Shown piece by piece: positions 55,115-64,000 of a stretch of DNA of 64,000 nt. Positions within the stretch are counted from its first letter, which is position 1. Each line of letters starts with the position of its first letter. The position numbers and the translations under genes are program-made. The stretch comes from JACJXF01 sp038316435 (GTDB lineage: Bacteria; Bacteroidota; Bacteroidia; Bacteroidales; GCA-2748055), in contig JBBQAQ010000005.1 of the NCBI GenBank assembly GCA_038316435.1, positions 79,019 through 143,018 of the forward strand, in the 5' to 3' direction. The notes beneath the pieces were generated by a model, which saw only the letters and a program-made list of their open reading frames with translations, made no database searches and was not told the origin of the DNA.

Positions 55115-56380
55115 ATGAATAAAGAATTGATTGAAAAAGCCTACGATCTTGCAAAAGTACAGTATTCAGAATATGGGGTAAATACGGATGAAGCAATAAA
55201 TGTATTAAAAAATGTCCAGATATCCCTTCATTGCTGGCAAACTGATGATGTTGGCGGTTTTGAAAAAAGTGATTCTTCTTTATCGGGAGGAGGAATACAG
55301 GTTACCGGTAATTATCCAGGTAAGGCAAAAAGCATCGTTCAGATGAAGCAGGATATCGAAAAAGTACTGACCCTCTTACCAGGAAAGAAAAGACTTAATT
55401 TGCATGCCATGTATGGCGATTTTGGAGGCGTTTTTGTAGATCGGGATAAGATAGAACCTAAACATTTTCAGAGCTGGATCGATTGGGCAAAAAAGATGGG
55501 AATTGGACTTGATTTTAACTGCACTTGTTTTTCGCATCCTAAAGCCGCAGATGGATTCACTCTATCAAGTAAAAACGAAGATAACCGGAAATTCTGGATT
55601 GAACATGTAAAAAAATGCCGGCAGATTGGTGCCGAAATGGGCAAGCAACTTGGGATTCCTGTAGTTCACAATCTTTGGATACCCGATGGGTCCAAAGATA
55701 ATCCGGTAGACCGTTATAGCCACAGAGCTCTCTTAAAAGACTCACTTGACCAGATTTTTAAGATCAAATATTCCAAGGAATTTCTTAAGGATGCAGTTGA
55801 AAGTAAACTTTTCGGTATAGGTGCAGAAGCCATGACTGTTGGATCACATGATTTCTATCTTTCGTATGCAGCAAAAAATGATTTAATGATCTGTCTCGAT
55901 AGTGGACATTTTCATCCAACAGAACAGGTAGGAGACAAAATTTCCGCATGTCTGCTTTTCTTTGACGAGCTGCTCCTCCACGTAACCCGCCCCATGCGCT
56001 GGGACAGCGACCATGTTGTAATTCTCAACGATGATATTATTATGATTGCCCAGGAAATTGTTCGTTGCAATGCATTAAACAGGGTACATATCGGTCTCGA
56101 CTATTTCGATGCATCCATGAATCGAATAGGCGCTTACGTTGTTGGAACGAGGGCAATGCAGCAAGCACTTTTACAGGCTTTGCTGGAACCAATTGAAATC
56201 TTGAAAAAACATGAAAACGCCGGAAAAAGTTTCGAACGACTAGCTATTCTGGAAGGAATGAAAATAATGCCTTTTGGTGCAATCTGGAATTATTTCTGTT
56301 TAACGGAAGGGACTTTTTCAGGGGATGATTATATTGCCGAAATTCAAACCTACGAAAAAGAAATATTATCAAAAAGGTAG
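55115..56380 (+). CDS. rhaA: L-rhamnose isomerase
   Basis: 421 aa; interconverts L-rhamnose and L-rhamnulose. VQISLHCWQTDDVGGFEK, LNLHAMYGDFGG, FNCTCFSHPKA, PVVHNLWIPDGSKDNP, GSHDFYLSYA, LCLDSGHFHPTE-like (MICLDSGHFHPTEQ) and RPMRWDSDHVVIL carry the metal-binding Glu/Asp/His set of RhaA. 22 bases before the aldolase gene. Confidence 0.96.
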   Translation: MNKELIEKAYDLAKVQYSEYGVNTDEAINVLKNVQISLHCWQTDDVGGFEKSDSSLSGGGIQVTGNYPGKAKSIVQMKQDIEKVLTLLPGKKRLNLHAMYGDFGGVFVDRDKIEPKHFQSWIDWAKKMGIGLDFNCTCFSHPKAADGFTLSSKNEDNRKFWIEHVKKCRQIGAEMGKQLGIPVVHNLWIPDGSKDNPVDRYSHRALLKDSLDQIFKIKYSKEFLKDAVESKLFGIGAEAMTVGSHDFYLSYAAKNDLMICLDSGHFHPTEQVGDKISACLLFFDELLLHVTRPMRWDSDHVVILNDDIIMIAQEIVRCNALNRVHIGLDYFDASMNRIGAYVVGTRAMQQALLQALLEPIEILKKHENAGKSFERLAILEGMKIMPFGAIWNYFCLTEGTFSGDDYIAEIQTYEKEILSKR

Positions 56381-56402
56381 TCGATAATTCAAACTTACTG
56401 AC

Positions 56403-57509
56403 ATGAATAACGAATTAAAAGAATTAGCAGAAATATCTCAGCATTTTGGGAAAGATCCGGAATATGTTTTGGCAGGTGGAGGAAATACATCATACAAAAA
56501 TCAGGATTACCTATGGATTAAGGCAAGCGGCACTTCACTTGCAACAATTACTGAAGATGGATTTGTAAAAATGGATCGTCATGGATTAAACAGAATTTCT
56601 GAAAAAATCTATAGCGAAATCCCTCTAAAAAGAGAGTCGGAAATTATTAAAGACCTCTTTGATTGCGTAGCAGAAAAATCAGAAAAAAGACCTTCTGTGG
56701 AAACTTCCCTGCATAATTTGTTGAATTTCAAATTTGTAGTTCACACGCATCCAACAATTGTCAATGGATTATTATGTGCACAAAACAGTAGTATTGAAAC
56801 AAGAGATATATTTGGAGAAGAGGTTTTATTGATAGAATATACCGATCCCGGATATACACTTTTTAAACTTGTTGAAAAACGAATTAGAGAATATGTAGAT
56901 AGATTCGGTAGAGAACCCCAAATAATATTTCTTGAAAATCATGGAGTATTCGTGTCTGCCAATAATATAGAAGAAATTAAAGATATTTACTCTGAAATTT
57001 CCGCCAGTGTTGGAATGAGAATTCAAAAAACAATCCCCTCTCCTGCTATTTTAATAAATGATTTGAATGCATTGAAAGAACAGTTAGCAACTGAAAAAAA
57101 AATGATTGCGCTTTCATTTAACAGCAACCTCATCAGCGAGTTTACAAAAAGCAGAGATGCATTTAATCAAGCCGATTTAGCATTTTCTCCAGATAACATA
57201 GTGTATTGCAAAGCGCATTATTTATTTTCAAAGCCAGATTGGAAGACTTTATTAAATGATTTATCTGCTTTTGAAAAGCAACATGGCTATAATCCAAAAG
57301 TAATTGCCATAGAAAATAAAGGAATTATTTGCCTTGATGAAACTGCTAACTCAGCTAACACTGTATATAATGTTTATCTCGATCTATTAAAAATCAGTTT
57401 CCTTTCGAGAAATTTTGGTGGACCAAGATTTATGAATCAAAATCAGATTGAATTTATTGATAGCTGGGAGGTTGAAAATTACAGGCGAAAGGTATCCAAA
57501 GAATCATAA
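56403..57509 (+). CDS. Class II aldolase, rhamnulose 1-phosphate aldolase-like
   Basis: 368 aa. AGGGNTSYKNQDYLWIKASGTSLA is the class II aldolase/adducin start with the Gly-Gly-Asn-Thr-Ser phosphate site; VVHTHPTIVNGLL and FLENHGVFVSA hold the zinc histidines. The sequence resembles the aldolase half of the bifunctional rhamnulose-1-phosphate aldolase/lactaldehyde dehydrogenase of other bacteria but lacks the second (SDR) half. It follows rhaA, so rhamnulose 1-phosphate is the likely substrate. Confidence 0.8.
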   Translation: MNNELKELAEISQHFGKDPEYVLAGGGNTSYKNQDYLWIKASGTSLATITEDGFVKMDRHGLNRISEKIYSEIPLKRESEIIKDLFDCVAEKSEKRPSVETSLHNLLNFKFVVHTHPTIVNGLLCAQNSSIETRDIFGEEVLLIEYTDPGYTLFKLVEKRIREYVDRFGREPQIIFLENHGVFVSANNIEEIKDIYSEISASVGMRIQKTIPSPAILINDLNALKEQLATEKKMIALSFNSNLISEFTKSRDAFNQADLAFSPDNIVYCKAHYLFSKPDWKTLLNDLSAFEKQHGYNPKVIAIENKGIICLDETANSANTVYNVYLDLLKISFLSRNFGGPRFMNQNQIEFIDSWEVENYRRKVSKES

Positions 57510-57583
57510 TCTGAAATAAATTATATACAGATGAAATGTTTAATTAAATTGCAAAGATATATTACTTTGAATTATCGTTTCAC

Positions 57584-58249
57584 ATGAAGTTCAGACAAGG
57601 ATTATTAGTATTATTTTGTCTTGGGACTGGTTCATTGCAGGCTCAGAAAGTAGCTGATATTGATGGGAATATTTATCCAACTATAACTATTGGGTCACAA
57701 ACATGGACTGCCAGAAATCTGGAGGTAACCAAATTCAGGAACGGAGAAACTATTTCTGAAGCTAAAAGTTTAAAAAAATGGGAAAATGCCGGCAATGAAG
57801 AAAAACCCGCCTGGTGTTACTATAATTACAATTCTGCTAATGGAACTAAATATGGCAAACTCTATAATTGGTATGCTGTAAATGACTCAAGAGGGATTTC
57901 TCCGGAGGGCTTGCATATCCCGAGTGATGCAGAATGGAAAATTTTGACTGATACACTTGGTGGCGCAATTGCTGCAGGTGAAATTATGAAGAGTAAAATT
58001 GGCTGGGATAACACCGCTGACAAAACTCCATTTATTCCTGAATTCAATGGGTTCAGCGGACTACCAGGCGGTATATGCAATCACAGCGGCGCTTTTTATG
58101 GCATCGGTGATGTAGGAGCCTGGTGGAGTATTACCTGGAGCAGAGCTGACATTGCATGGTCGCGGAACTTATTCTATAACAGCAAAGGAGTAAGTCGCGA
58201 TGGAACTTACAAACGGGTCGGTTTATCTGTCCGTTTAATCAAAGATTAG
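57584..58249 (+). CDS. FISUMP domain exported protein
   Basis: 221 aa. Signal peptide (FRQGLLVLFCLGTGSLQAQ), then the Fibrobacter succinogenes major paralogous domain: IDGNIYPTITIGSQTWTARNLEVTKFRNG, YYNYNSANGTKYGKLYNWYAV, HIPSDAEWKILTDTLGG and GFSGLPGGICNHSGAFYGIGDVGAWWS. Common surface or periplasmic domain of Bacteroidota with unknown function. Its stop overlaps the convergent HlyD gene by 4 bases. Confidence 0.9.
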   Translation: MKFRQGLLVLFCLGTGSLQAQKVADIDGNIYPTITIGSQTWTARNLEVTKFRNGETISEAKSLKKWENAGNEEKPAWCYYNYNSANGTKYGKLYNWYAVNDSRGISPEGLHIPSDAEWKILTDTLGGAIAAGEIMKSKIGWDNTADKTPFIPEFNGFSGLPGGICNHSGAFYGIGDVGAWWSITWSRADIAWSRNLFYNSKGVSRDGTYKRVGLSVRLIKD

Positions 58250-59370
58250 CTAGCCTTTTCTTCTGTTGGTTTCTTTGGTTCATCTTTCTTTTCGTTGCCT
58301 TTTATCTTGCTTTCCTTTGTGAGTCCTTCTTTAACCTCAATATTGATCCCGTCTGACAATCCTGTTTTAATGTATTTCTTTTCAAACACCTGAGGTGTGG
58401 ATGTTTCAATTTCCACATAAGCTGAATCATTTTGAAATTTGAGAAGTGATTCTTCTATATTCAGGACACTATCAGCCCGTTCGAGTGCAATATCAGCATT
58501 GGCACTGTAATTTGCCCGTATAAAAATGCTGTCTTTTAATGAAACAGCAGCTCGGATTTCGAATTGTATTGCACCATTTTCTTCTTTACCTTTTGGGGAG
58601 ATATATTCGAGATTTGCGTCAAACTTTGCATTTTCGATGGCTCCGATTGACAATACTAGTGGCATTCCTGCCTTAAGTTTTCCAACTTCAGTTTCGTCAA
58701 CTTTTCCCTTGAAAATCATTTCGCCCATATCTGCAACACTAGCAACAGTAGTACCTTCATTGAAATTATTGGACTCAATTACAGAATTTCCTACTTCAAC
58801 AGGTACATCAAGTACCATACCATTAATAGTGGAACGGATGAGAGTGTTGGTCACAGTTCCTGATTTTTTTGATACTCCTTCCCTGATAAGCTGAAGATTG
58901 TTTTCTGCGGTTTCCATCTCCTCAGTAGCGTTATTGTAGCTCAATCTGAATTGCTGAAACTCAGCTTCAGCAATAACTCCTTGCTCAAAAACTTTTTTCT
59001 GACGGTCGTAAATAGTTTTTGCATCTTCGAAATTTATCTGTGCTCTTTTCAAACGCGACTCAGCATTATTAAGATTAACCATATCGGGAATAATCCTGAT
59101 TTTCGCAATCATATCCCCTTTCCTGACCTTAAAACCAGCTTCAATATAAAGTTCCTCAATAATGCCTGAAACCTGAGGTTTAATTGCAATTTCTTTTCGG
59201 GGGACAACTGAACCGGTAGCAACAGTTTTTTTGATGATATTACTTACAACAGGACTTTTCAGTTCATAAATAACAGGTTTCTTAATTGACTTAGAATACA
59301 AATATCCGAATGTAGCCAAAACCGCAGCCAGAAAAAGGACCAATAAACTTATCCGAACAAACTTTCTCAT
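58246..59370 (-). CDS. Efflux adaptor protein, HlyD/MacA family
   Basis: 374 aa. An N-terminal membrane anchor (ISLLVLFLAAVLATFGYLYS), then the barrel-sandwich half with IKPQVSGIIEELYIEAGFKVRKGDMIAKI, a coiled-coil hairpin (residues about 100-150) and the second half (STINGMVLDVPVEVGNSVIE), with a membrane-proximal end and a charged tail. It links the MacB-like permeases to an outer membrane channel, which is not encoded here. Last gene of a four-gene minus-strand operon. Confidence 0.88.
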   Translation of the reverse strand: MRKFVRISLLVLFLAAVLATFGYLYSKSIKKPVIYELKSPVVSNIIKKTVATGSVVPRKEIAIKPQVSGIIEELYIEAGFKVRKGDMIAKIRIIPDMVNLNNAESRLKRAQINFEDAKTIYDRQKKVFEQGVIAEAEFQQFRLSYNNATEEMETAENNLQLIREGVSKKSGTVTNTLIRSTINGMVLDVPVEVGNSVIESNNFNEGTTVASVADMGEMIFKGKVDETEVGKLKAGMPLVLSIGAIENAKFDANLEYISPKGKEENGAIQFEIRAAVSLKDSIFIRANYSANADIALERADSVLNIEESLLKFQNDSAYVEIETSTPQVFEKKYIKTGLSDGINIEVKEGLTKESKIKGNEKKDEPKKPTEEKAS

Positions 59371-59398
59371 GATGATTTAGATTTCTATATTATAATTT

Positions 59399-60664
59399 TT
59401 ATTCATATCGCAATGCATCCACAGGTTTCATACTCACTGCTTTCCGTGCGGGTATTAGTCCTGCAACTATTCCTGAAATAATTAAAATAATTAATGCGGT
59501 AACAGCCACCTGGATATCAACCTCAGGGTTTTTAAACATCTCTCCATCCCCGCCAGATGACATAAGCATTTTGTTAAGCATTTCCAGAAGAAATACTCCT
59601 AAAACAAGTCCCATACTTCCTGCCATTGCAGTAAGAGTAACCGATTCTGTAACTACCTGTGATATTATTCTCCAGGGAGTTGCGCCAATTGCACGCTGTA
59701 TGCCAATTTCTCGAGTTCGCTCTTTAATTATTATCAGCATAATATTACTCACTCCAATTACTCCTGCAATCAAGGTTCCTGTTCCAACTATCCAAATAAG
59801 AACTTTGATTCCAAGAAATAAACCTGTCATTTTCTTAAATTCCTTTTCCAGGTTAAAATGTCCGAATGCCTGCTCATCCTCAGGAGCCACATGATTCCGT
59901 GCAGCAAGGAGTTTCATGCATTTCTCCTCAACTACTGATGCCGATTTATTTGGTTTAGCTGTTACCAGAAAGTAATGAACAGCATCCCCCATGTTGTAAC
60001 TTACCTGCATGGTTGTAAAGGGAATAAAAATCGATTTTTCCTTATCTCCGCCAAAGTTGATGTTTTTATTTTTTGGTTCAAATACGCCAACCACCTGATA
60101 ATAAATCCCATTTATTCTGATATATTCTCCTAAAACTTTTTCACCTGATTTAAAAAGTTCGTCTTTTACACGATTTCCAATGACTGCCACTTTTCTCTTA
60201 TTTTGCAAGTCAATTTCATTTAAAAACCTTCCATCCAACATTCGGACAGGATCTATTTTGTTGATTGCAGGGTAATCACCAGTAATATTGTATGCTCCGG
60301 TTTTAATTCCATACACTACATTGTTTCCACCATTTCCTCCCCATGGCTGAAGTCTTGGAGCAAGTTCATCGATTTCGGGGATGTTTTTCCTGAGAGCTTC
60401 CATATCAGAAGTATGAAAAAGCCAGAATCTTCCTCTGGGAAAACCTTTATATGGAATGGTTGTCTGCCTGGTAAACATTATGGCGGAATTAGTTGCAAAA
60501 TCACCCATTCCTGAAAAGACAGCATTGCGCAAACCGTTTCCTGAACCCAGCATGATGATAAGCATAAAAATTCCCCAAAAAACCCCAAAAGCGGTAAAAA
60601 AAGTCCGCAACTTGTTGCTTTTTAGTGAACTATAAATTTCCTGCCACCTATCCCTGTCAAACAT
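59399..60664 (-). CDS. MacB-like ABC transporter permease (FtsX fold), first copy
   Basis: 421 aa. MFDRDRWQEIYSSLKSNKLRTFFTAFGVFWG is the conserved N-terminus with the first helix; a periplasmic MacB_PCD domain follows and then an FtsX core with ILIWIVGTGTLIAGVIGVSNIMLI, RTREIGIQRAIGATPWRII and the end SMKPVDALRYE. Paralogous to the next permease (60682-61911), which shares the same layout, so the pair probably forms the membrane part as a heterodimer. Confidence 0.9.
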   Translation of the reverse strand: MFDRDRWQEIYSSLKSNKLRTFFTAFGVFWGIFMLIIMLGSGNGLRNAVFSGMGDFATNSAIMFTRQTTIPYKGFPRGRFWLFHTSDMEALRKNIPEIDELAPRLQPWGGNGGNNVVYGIKTGAYNITGDYPAINKIDPVRMLDGRFLNEIDLQNKRKVAVIGNRVKDELFKSGEKVLGEYIRINGIYYQVVGVFEPKNKNINFGGDKEKSIFIPFTTMQVSYNMGDAVHYFLVTAKPNKSASVVEEKCMKLLAARNHVAPEDEQAFGHFNLEKEFKKMTGLFLGIKVLIWIVGTGTLIAGVIGVSNIMLIIIKERTREIGIQRAIGATPWRIISQVVTESVTLTAMAGSMGLVLGVFLLEMLNKMLMSSGGDGEMFKNPEVDIQVAVTALIILIISGIVAGLIPARKAVSMKPVDALRYE

Positions 60665-60681
60665 TTTACTGATAATTTGTT

Positions 60682-61911
60682 TTATTCATCACGTAATGCA
60701 ATAACGGGTCTTATGCGGGCAGCCTTAATTGCAGGAAATACGCCTGCAAGGACGCCAGCAATCACCAGAATCAGAGTTGCCGAAACAGCAAGTGTAAAAT
60801 CAACTTCAGGATTTCTGAAAAAATCACTAGGTGGCATAAGCTTATTAATTAACTCAAGTAAGCCAATACCTCCCACTAGTCCAATATATCCAGCAGTTGC
60901 AGTTATGACAACTGATTCCATTAATATAAGACCCACAACCGACCATGGTGTTGCTCCAATTGCCTTTCGAATCCCTATTTCTTTGGTTCTTTCATTCACA
61001 ACAATAATCATTATGTTACTCACTCCAACTACACCGGCAATAATTGTAAAAACTCCAATGACTCCTATAAAAAGTTTAATCCCCATAAACAAATTCTGAA
61101 ATTGCTTGAATTCCTTTAGAGTATTACTTATATATAAGGCACCTGTATCTTCAGAGTTAAACCGATGTCTCTTAGAAAGTTTGGTTCTAAGCCCTTTTTC
61201 GAGGCTTTCACTTTCCTTAGTTGACAAGTTTGTGGTAATTGTTAAGTTATGAATCTGATTTCCCCCATTAAAAATCATTTGAGCAGTTGAAATAGGCAAA
61301 TAAATCCTTTGCTGATCCCTGTCATTTCTATCGGTAAAAACTCCCACCACCTGAAACGGAACTCCATTTACTTTTATATATTCACCCAAGGGATTTTCAC
61401 CGTTTTTAAACAATGCATCTCTGACGGGAACTCCAATTATAGCAACTTTTCTGTGACGTTGAAGATCAATCTGGTTCAGCAACCGACCTTTATCTACTGA
61501 GATCTTTTCAATCAACTGCATATCCGGATGCACACAGATTAAATCAAAGGAGCCAAACTGCTTTTTATAGGAAATAATCCGGCTTTGCCACATATAATAT
61601 CTAGCGGAAATTTCCTCAACACCTGGAATATTATCCTTTACAAAATTATAATCCTCATTTGTAAAATTAATCTGACGACCTGGTTTCATTCCCTGAAAAG
61701 CCATCGTCGTAGCGCCGGGATGTAACCATAGTGTGTTTGTTGCATCAGCCTTAAACTGATATTCGATACCATTTTGCAGACCATTCCCGGATCCCATAAG
61801 TATAATAAGCATAAAAATTCCCCAGGCTACACTAAAGCCGGTGAGGAAAGTCCTAAGCTTATTTTTTTTTATGGTGGCAAATATTTCCTGCCATTTATCG
61901 AGATCAAACAT
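60682..61911 (-). CDS. MacB-like ABC transporter permease, second copy
   Basis: 409 aa with the same design as its neighbour: FDLDKWQEIFATIKKNKLRTFLTGFSVAWG, a MacB_PCD periplasmic part, then FTIIAGVVGVSNIMIIVVNERTKEIG, RKAIGATPWSVVG and RIRPVIALRDE at the end. 10 bases after the ATPase gene. Likely a partner of the first permease in one exporter. Confidence 0.9.
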   Translation of the reverse strand: MFDLDKWQEIFATIKKNKLRTFLTGFSVAWGIFMLIILMGSGNGLQNGIEYQFKADATNTLWLHPGATTMAFQGMKPGRQINFTNEDYNFVKDNIPGVEEISARYYMWQSRIISYKKQFGSFDLICVHPDMQLIEKISVDKGRLLNQIDLQRHRKVAIIGVPVRDALFKNGENPLGEYIKVNGVPFQVVGVFTDRNDRDQQRIYLPISTAQMIFNGGNQIHNLTITTNLSTKESESLEKGLRTKLSKRHRFNSEDTGALYISNTLKEFKQFQNLFMGIKLFIGVIGVFTIIAGVVGVSNIMIIVVNERTKEIGIRKAIGATPWSVVGLILMESVVITATAGYIGLVGGIGLLELINKLMPPSDFFRNPEVDFTLAVSATLILVIAGVLAGVFPAIKAARIRPVIALRDE

Positions 61912-61921
61912 AATTTACTTT

Positions 61922-62623
61922 TTAAACTACTGCCTGCTTAACCTTTTTATCTACTATGATATCCTCGCCAATTACACCATCTCTGATGCGAATAATCCTG
62001 TCTGTTAATTGAGAGATATCGTGCTCGTGAGTCACTATGATAACTGTTATTCCTGTCAGATTTACTTCACGAAGGAGGGCCATAACTTCGAGGGATGTTT
62101 GTGAGTCGAGCGCTCCGGTTGGCTCATCAGCAAGGATGACCTTAGGTTTAGCAATAAGTGATCGGGCAATAGCGACCCTTTGTTTTTGTCCTCCAGACAT
62201 TTCGCTCGGTAAATGTTCTGCCCATTCGCGAAGTCCAACTTTTTCAAGGTACTCCATTGCCATGATATTACGCTTTTTACGATTAATCCCTTGATAATAA
62301 AGAGGAAGCGCTACATTTTCCAAGGCATTTTTGAAGGCAATCAGGTTAAAACTCTGGAAGACAAATCCAAGAGTTTTATTTCTGAGTTTTGCAGCCTGAG
62401 TTTCGTTTAAATCACGTATTAGTTTGCCATCAAGAATAAATTCGCCAGTGTCGTAATTATCGAGGATACCAATTACATTAAGAAGAGTTGACTTCCCTGA
62501 ACCGGAGGATCCCATAATTGAAATCATCTCACCCTTTTTAATGTGCATGTCAACCCCTTTAAGCACATGCAGGCTGTTCTGACCAATGTAGTATGTTTTG
62601 TGGATATTTTTTAGATGGATCAT
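61922..62623 (-). CDS. MacB/LolD-type ABC transporter ATP-binding protein
   Basis: 233 aa. SIMGSSGSGKSTLLNVIGIL is Walker A, LPSEMSGGQKQRVAIARSLI the signature, VILADEPTGALDSQTS Walker B and IVTHEHDISQL the switch histidine. First gene of the operon, followed by two permeases and the adaptor. A TAAAGATA at 62644-62651 (TATCTTTA on the coding strand) could be a weak -7 box. Confidence 0.93.
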   Translation of the reverse strand: MIHLKNIHKTYYIGQNSLHVLKGVDMHIKKGEMISIMGSSGSGKSTLLNVIGILDNYDTGEFILDGKLIRDLNETQAAKLRNKTLGFVFQSFNLIAFKNALENVALPLYYQGINRKKRNIMAMEYLEKVGLREWAEHLPSEMSGGQKQRVAIARSLIAKPKVILADEPTGALDSQTSLEVMALLREVNLTGITVIIVTHEHDISQLTDRIIRIRDGVIGEDIIVDKKVKQAVV

Positions 62624-62704
62624 TTTTATGCTTAAAAAAAGAATAAAGATAACGGAAGAATGACAATTAAGATTGCTTAGTAAGACGAATAAAAGAATGG
62701 ATTG

Positions 62705-64000
62705 TTACAGAGGAAGATCAAGAAAAATTGAAAAATATTTCTCTTCAATCTCCTTGATCTCTGAAATAGAAAGTGCCTTAAATTCCTTTTCTAAGACACG
62801 ATTAGATAACACGCCTTTATTTTGATCCAAAGATCTGATAAGCAAAGCAACCATATTATCTGGCATTTCGAATTTATTGTCAAGCCAAGCTTTCATTTCA
62901 TCATATTTTTGGAGATATACTACCTCATTGGGTATAATAGAATTTATTGTACTTTCAACGCATTCAAATAAGAATTCCGCTTGCATTGTAGAATCATAGT
63001 ATCTGTAATAATCAATTGTTTCATTAAGGATCTCTACATTATGATCTTCTGTTTCTTTCCACTTAATATAATCCAGAATTGGACGGGAATAGAACTCCAG
63101 AACTTTACCATAATCACTTATTCTTTCAAGAATTGCAGCAGATACAGGGAATATTATGGAGTAAATCTCATTTTAGCAAGAAGATGGTGAATAAGGTAAC
63201 GGTGTATCCTACCATTCCCATCAACAAATGGATGAATAAAAACAAACCCAAAAGCTATCATTGTTGCCGACAGAACAGGGTTAAATTTTGATTCTTCCAA
63301 AAGGACCGAAGTTTTAAGCAATCCATCAATTAAAATTTCCAAATCCTGATACCTGGCAGAAAGATGTCCAGGTATTGGCTCACCAGAGCTACGATCATGC
63401 TCTCCAACAAAACCGCCCTCTGATCTAAATCCCATTTTAACAAACCGATTATTTTCAATGACTATTTGCTGTAGTCTGACCAATTCTCACCTGAAAGTTC
63501 TTTTGTTTCTGCCTGCCCTATAACATTGCCCCAACGACTTGCTCTTGTATGTGATGGAACTTCTCCTTCAATACTGAACGATGCTTTGGAATCTTTGAGT
63601 AACAAAAAAGCTGAGGTTCTTAGTAACACATCCCTATGTACACCACTGATAACTTTGCCAGTTTTCTCAGATAGGTCTTCTTTTATAAAATTCTCAAGCC
63701 GCTGAGTTTTGGTGATTAAAGGACAGAAATTTATTGTTCCTGGAAGATTATTAAGAATACGATTACGAGTTGAGTTAATACCTTTGCTAAGGGCATACTG
63801 CTGTTTTTCATTAATTAATGGGATATAATTCCCGTCTTTTAAATCTGGGATATCAAGAACCTTTTGCAATAACCATTCATACAAGAACCAGATTTTACGA
63901 CTATACTGGCTCAGAGGTTCGTTAATAACCATTAACTGGATAGCCTCCCTATCGACTTTTTCAAATAGCTTTTTGAAAAACAACAAGTTAATTCCCTCAT
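62705..64000 (-). pseudogene. Fic family protein with two frameshifts, start outside the window
   Basis: Three frames together read a full Fic protein. Frame 1 (64000-63462): helical N-terminus with INEPLSQYSRKIWFLYEWL and SKASFSIEGEVPSHTRASRWG; the frame is still open upstream at the window edge. Frame 2 (63483-63154): LVRLQQIVIENNRFVKMGFR and HPFVDGNGRIHRYLIHH, the Fic motif. Frame 3 (63153-62705): IIFPVSAAILERISDYGK and the C-terminal part to ISEIKEIEEKYFSIFLDLPL. Both breaks can be repaired by one inserted base (about 63483 and about 63160). Fic enzymes transfer AMP or similar groups to proteins. As written it is inactive, though a sequencing error cannot be excluded. Confidence 0.85.

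Overview
The window is AT-rich DNA from a member of the Bacteroidota, probably Bacteroidales-like. The evidence is: type IX secretion sorting domains of both kinds (a gliding-type C-terminal domain at 3072-5699 and a Por-type tail in the broken gene at 52885-53711), a FISUMP protein, DUF6702, DUF3822, SiaB/SiaC-type regulators, a ClpB and S1 of Bacteroidota type, and several -7 boxes of the form TAnnTTTG, which is the Bacteroidota promoter signature. No rRNA or tRNA gene was seen.

Layout. 1-10.3 kb: start of xerD (cut by the window edge), pyk, a HupE-like membrane protein, a run of surface/TPR/HEAT-like proteins, a dihydroorotate dehydrogenase-like protein, yggS and mdh. 10.4-13.8 kb: an accessory island with a broken RelE-type toxin and its antitoxin, then on the minus strand a decayed RHS gene tip, a small membrane protein, an orphan CHAP/TIGR02594-type amidase domain and a putative lipoprotein; these look like leftover toxin/immunity modules. 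13.8-19.1 kb: DUF1015, serA, serC (serine synthesis), comB and gcvT. 19.2-26 kb: TPR and OmpA envelope genes, an Hpt-STAS pair, clpB. 26-31.7 kb: lipoprotein plus PepSY protein, a giant ABC transporter with TerB-like and FHA-like N-terminus, and the convergent siaB-siaC pair. 32-41 kb (minus strand): an RlmL-type RNA methyltransferase, a nicotinamide riboside kinase-like ATPase and pnuC, a carboxy-terminal protease, guaA, RNase Z, a STAS protein and rpsA. 41.5-48 kb: nucleotide sugar genes (UDP-glucose dehydrogenase, UDP-glucuronate decarboxylase, rmlA, rmlC, rmlD) and a phosphohexomutase. 48-51.7 kb: a RecD-like helicase, a hypothetical gene, DUF3822 and rsmD. 51.9-57.5 kb: a rhamnose-use region (AraC regulator, rhaT, rhaA, class II aldolase) with a broken secreted glycosidase-like gene. 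57.6-62.6 kb: FISUMP protein and a MacAB-like efflux operon. 62.7-64 kb: a Fic gene with two frameshifts that runs off the window.

The most interesting observations are: a perfect 12-bp hairpin followed by eight T residues inside the 5' coding part of RNase Z, which looks exactly like an intrinsic terminator or attenuator; a strong terminator placed just before the start codon of the serA-linked DUF1015 gene; a dispersed intergenic repeat present twice around a GGGTTTAAACCC palindrome; the RHS-derived island with orphan toxin/immunity candidates; and the fact that every broken gene found here belongs to accessory functions (toxin, RHS, secreted enzyme, Fic) while the housekeeping genes are intact.
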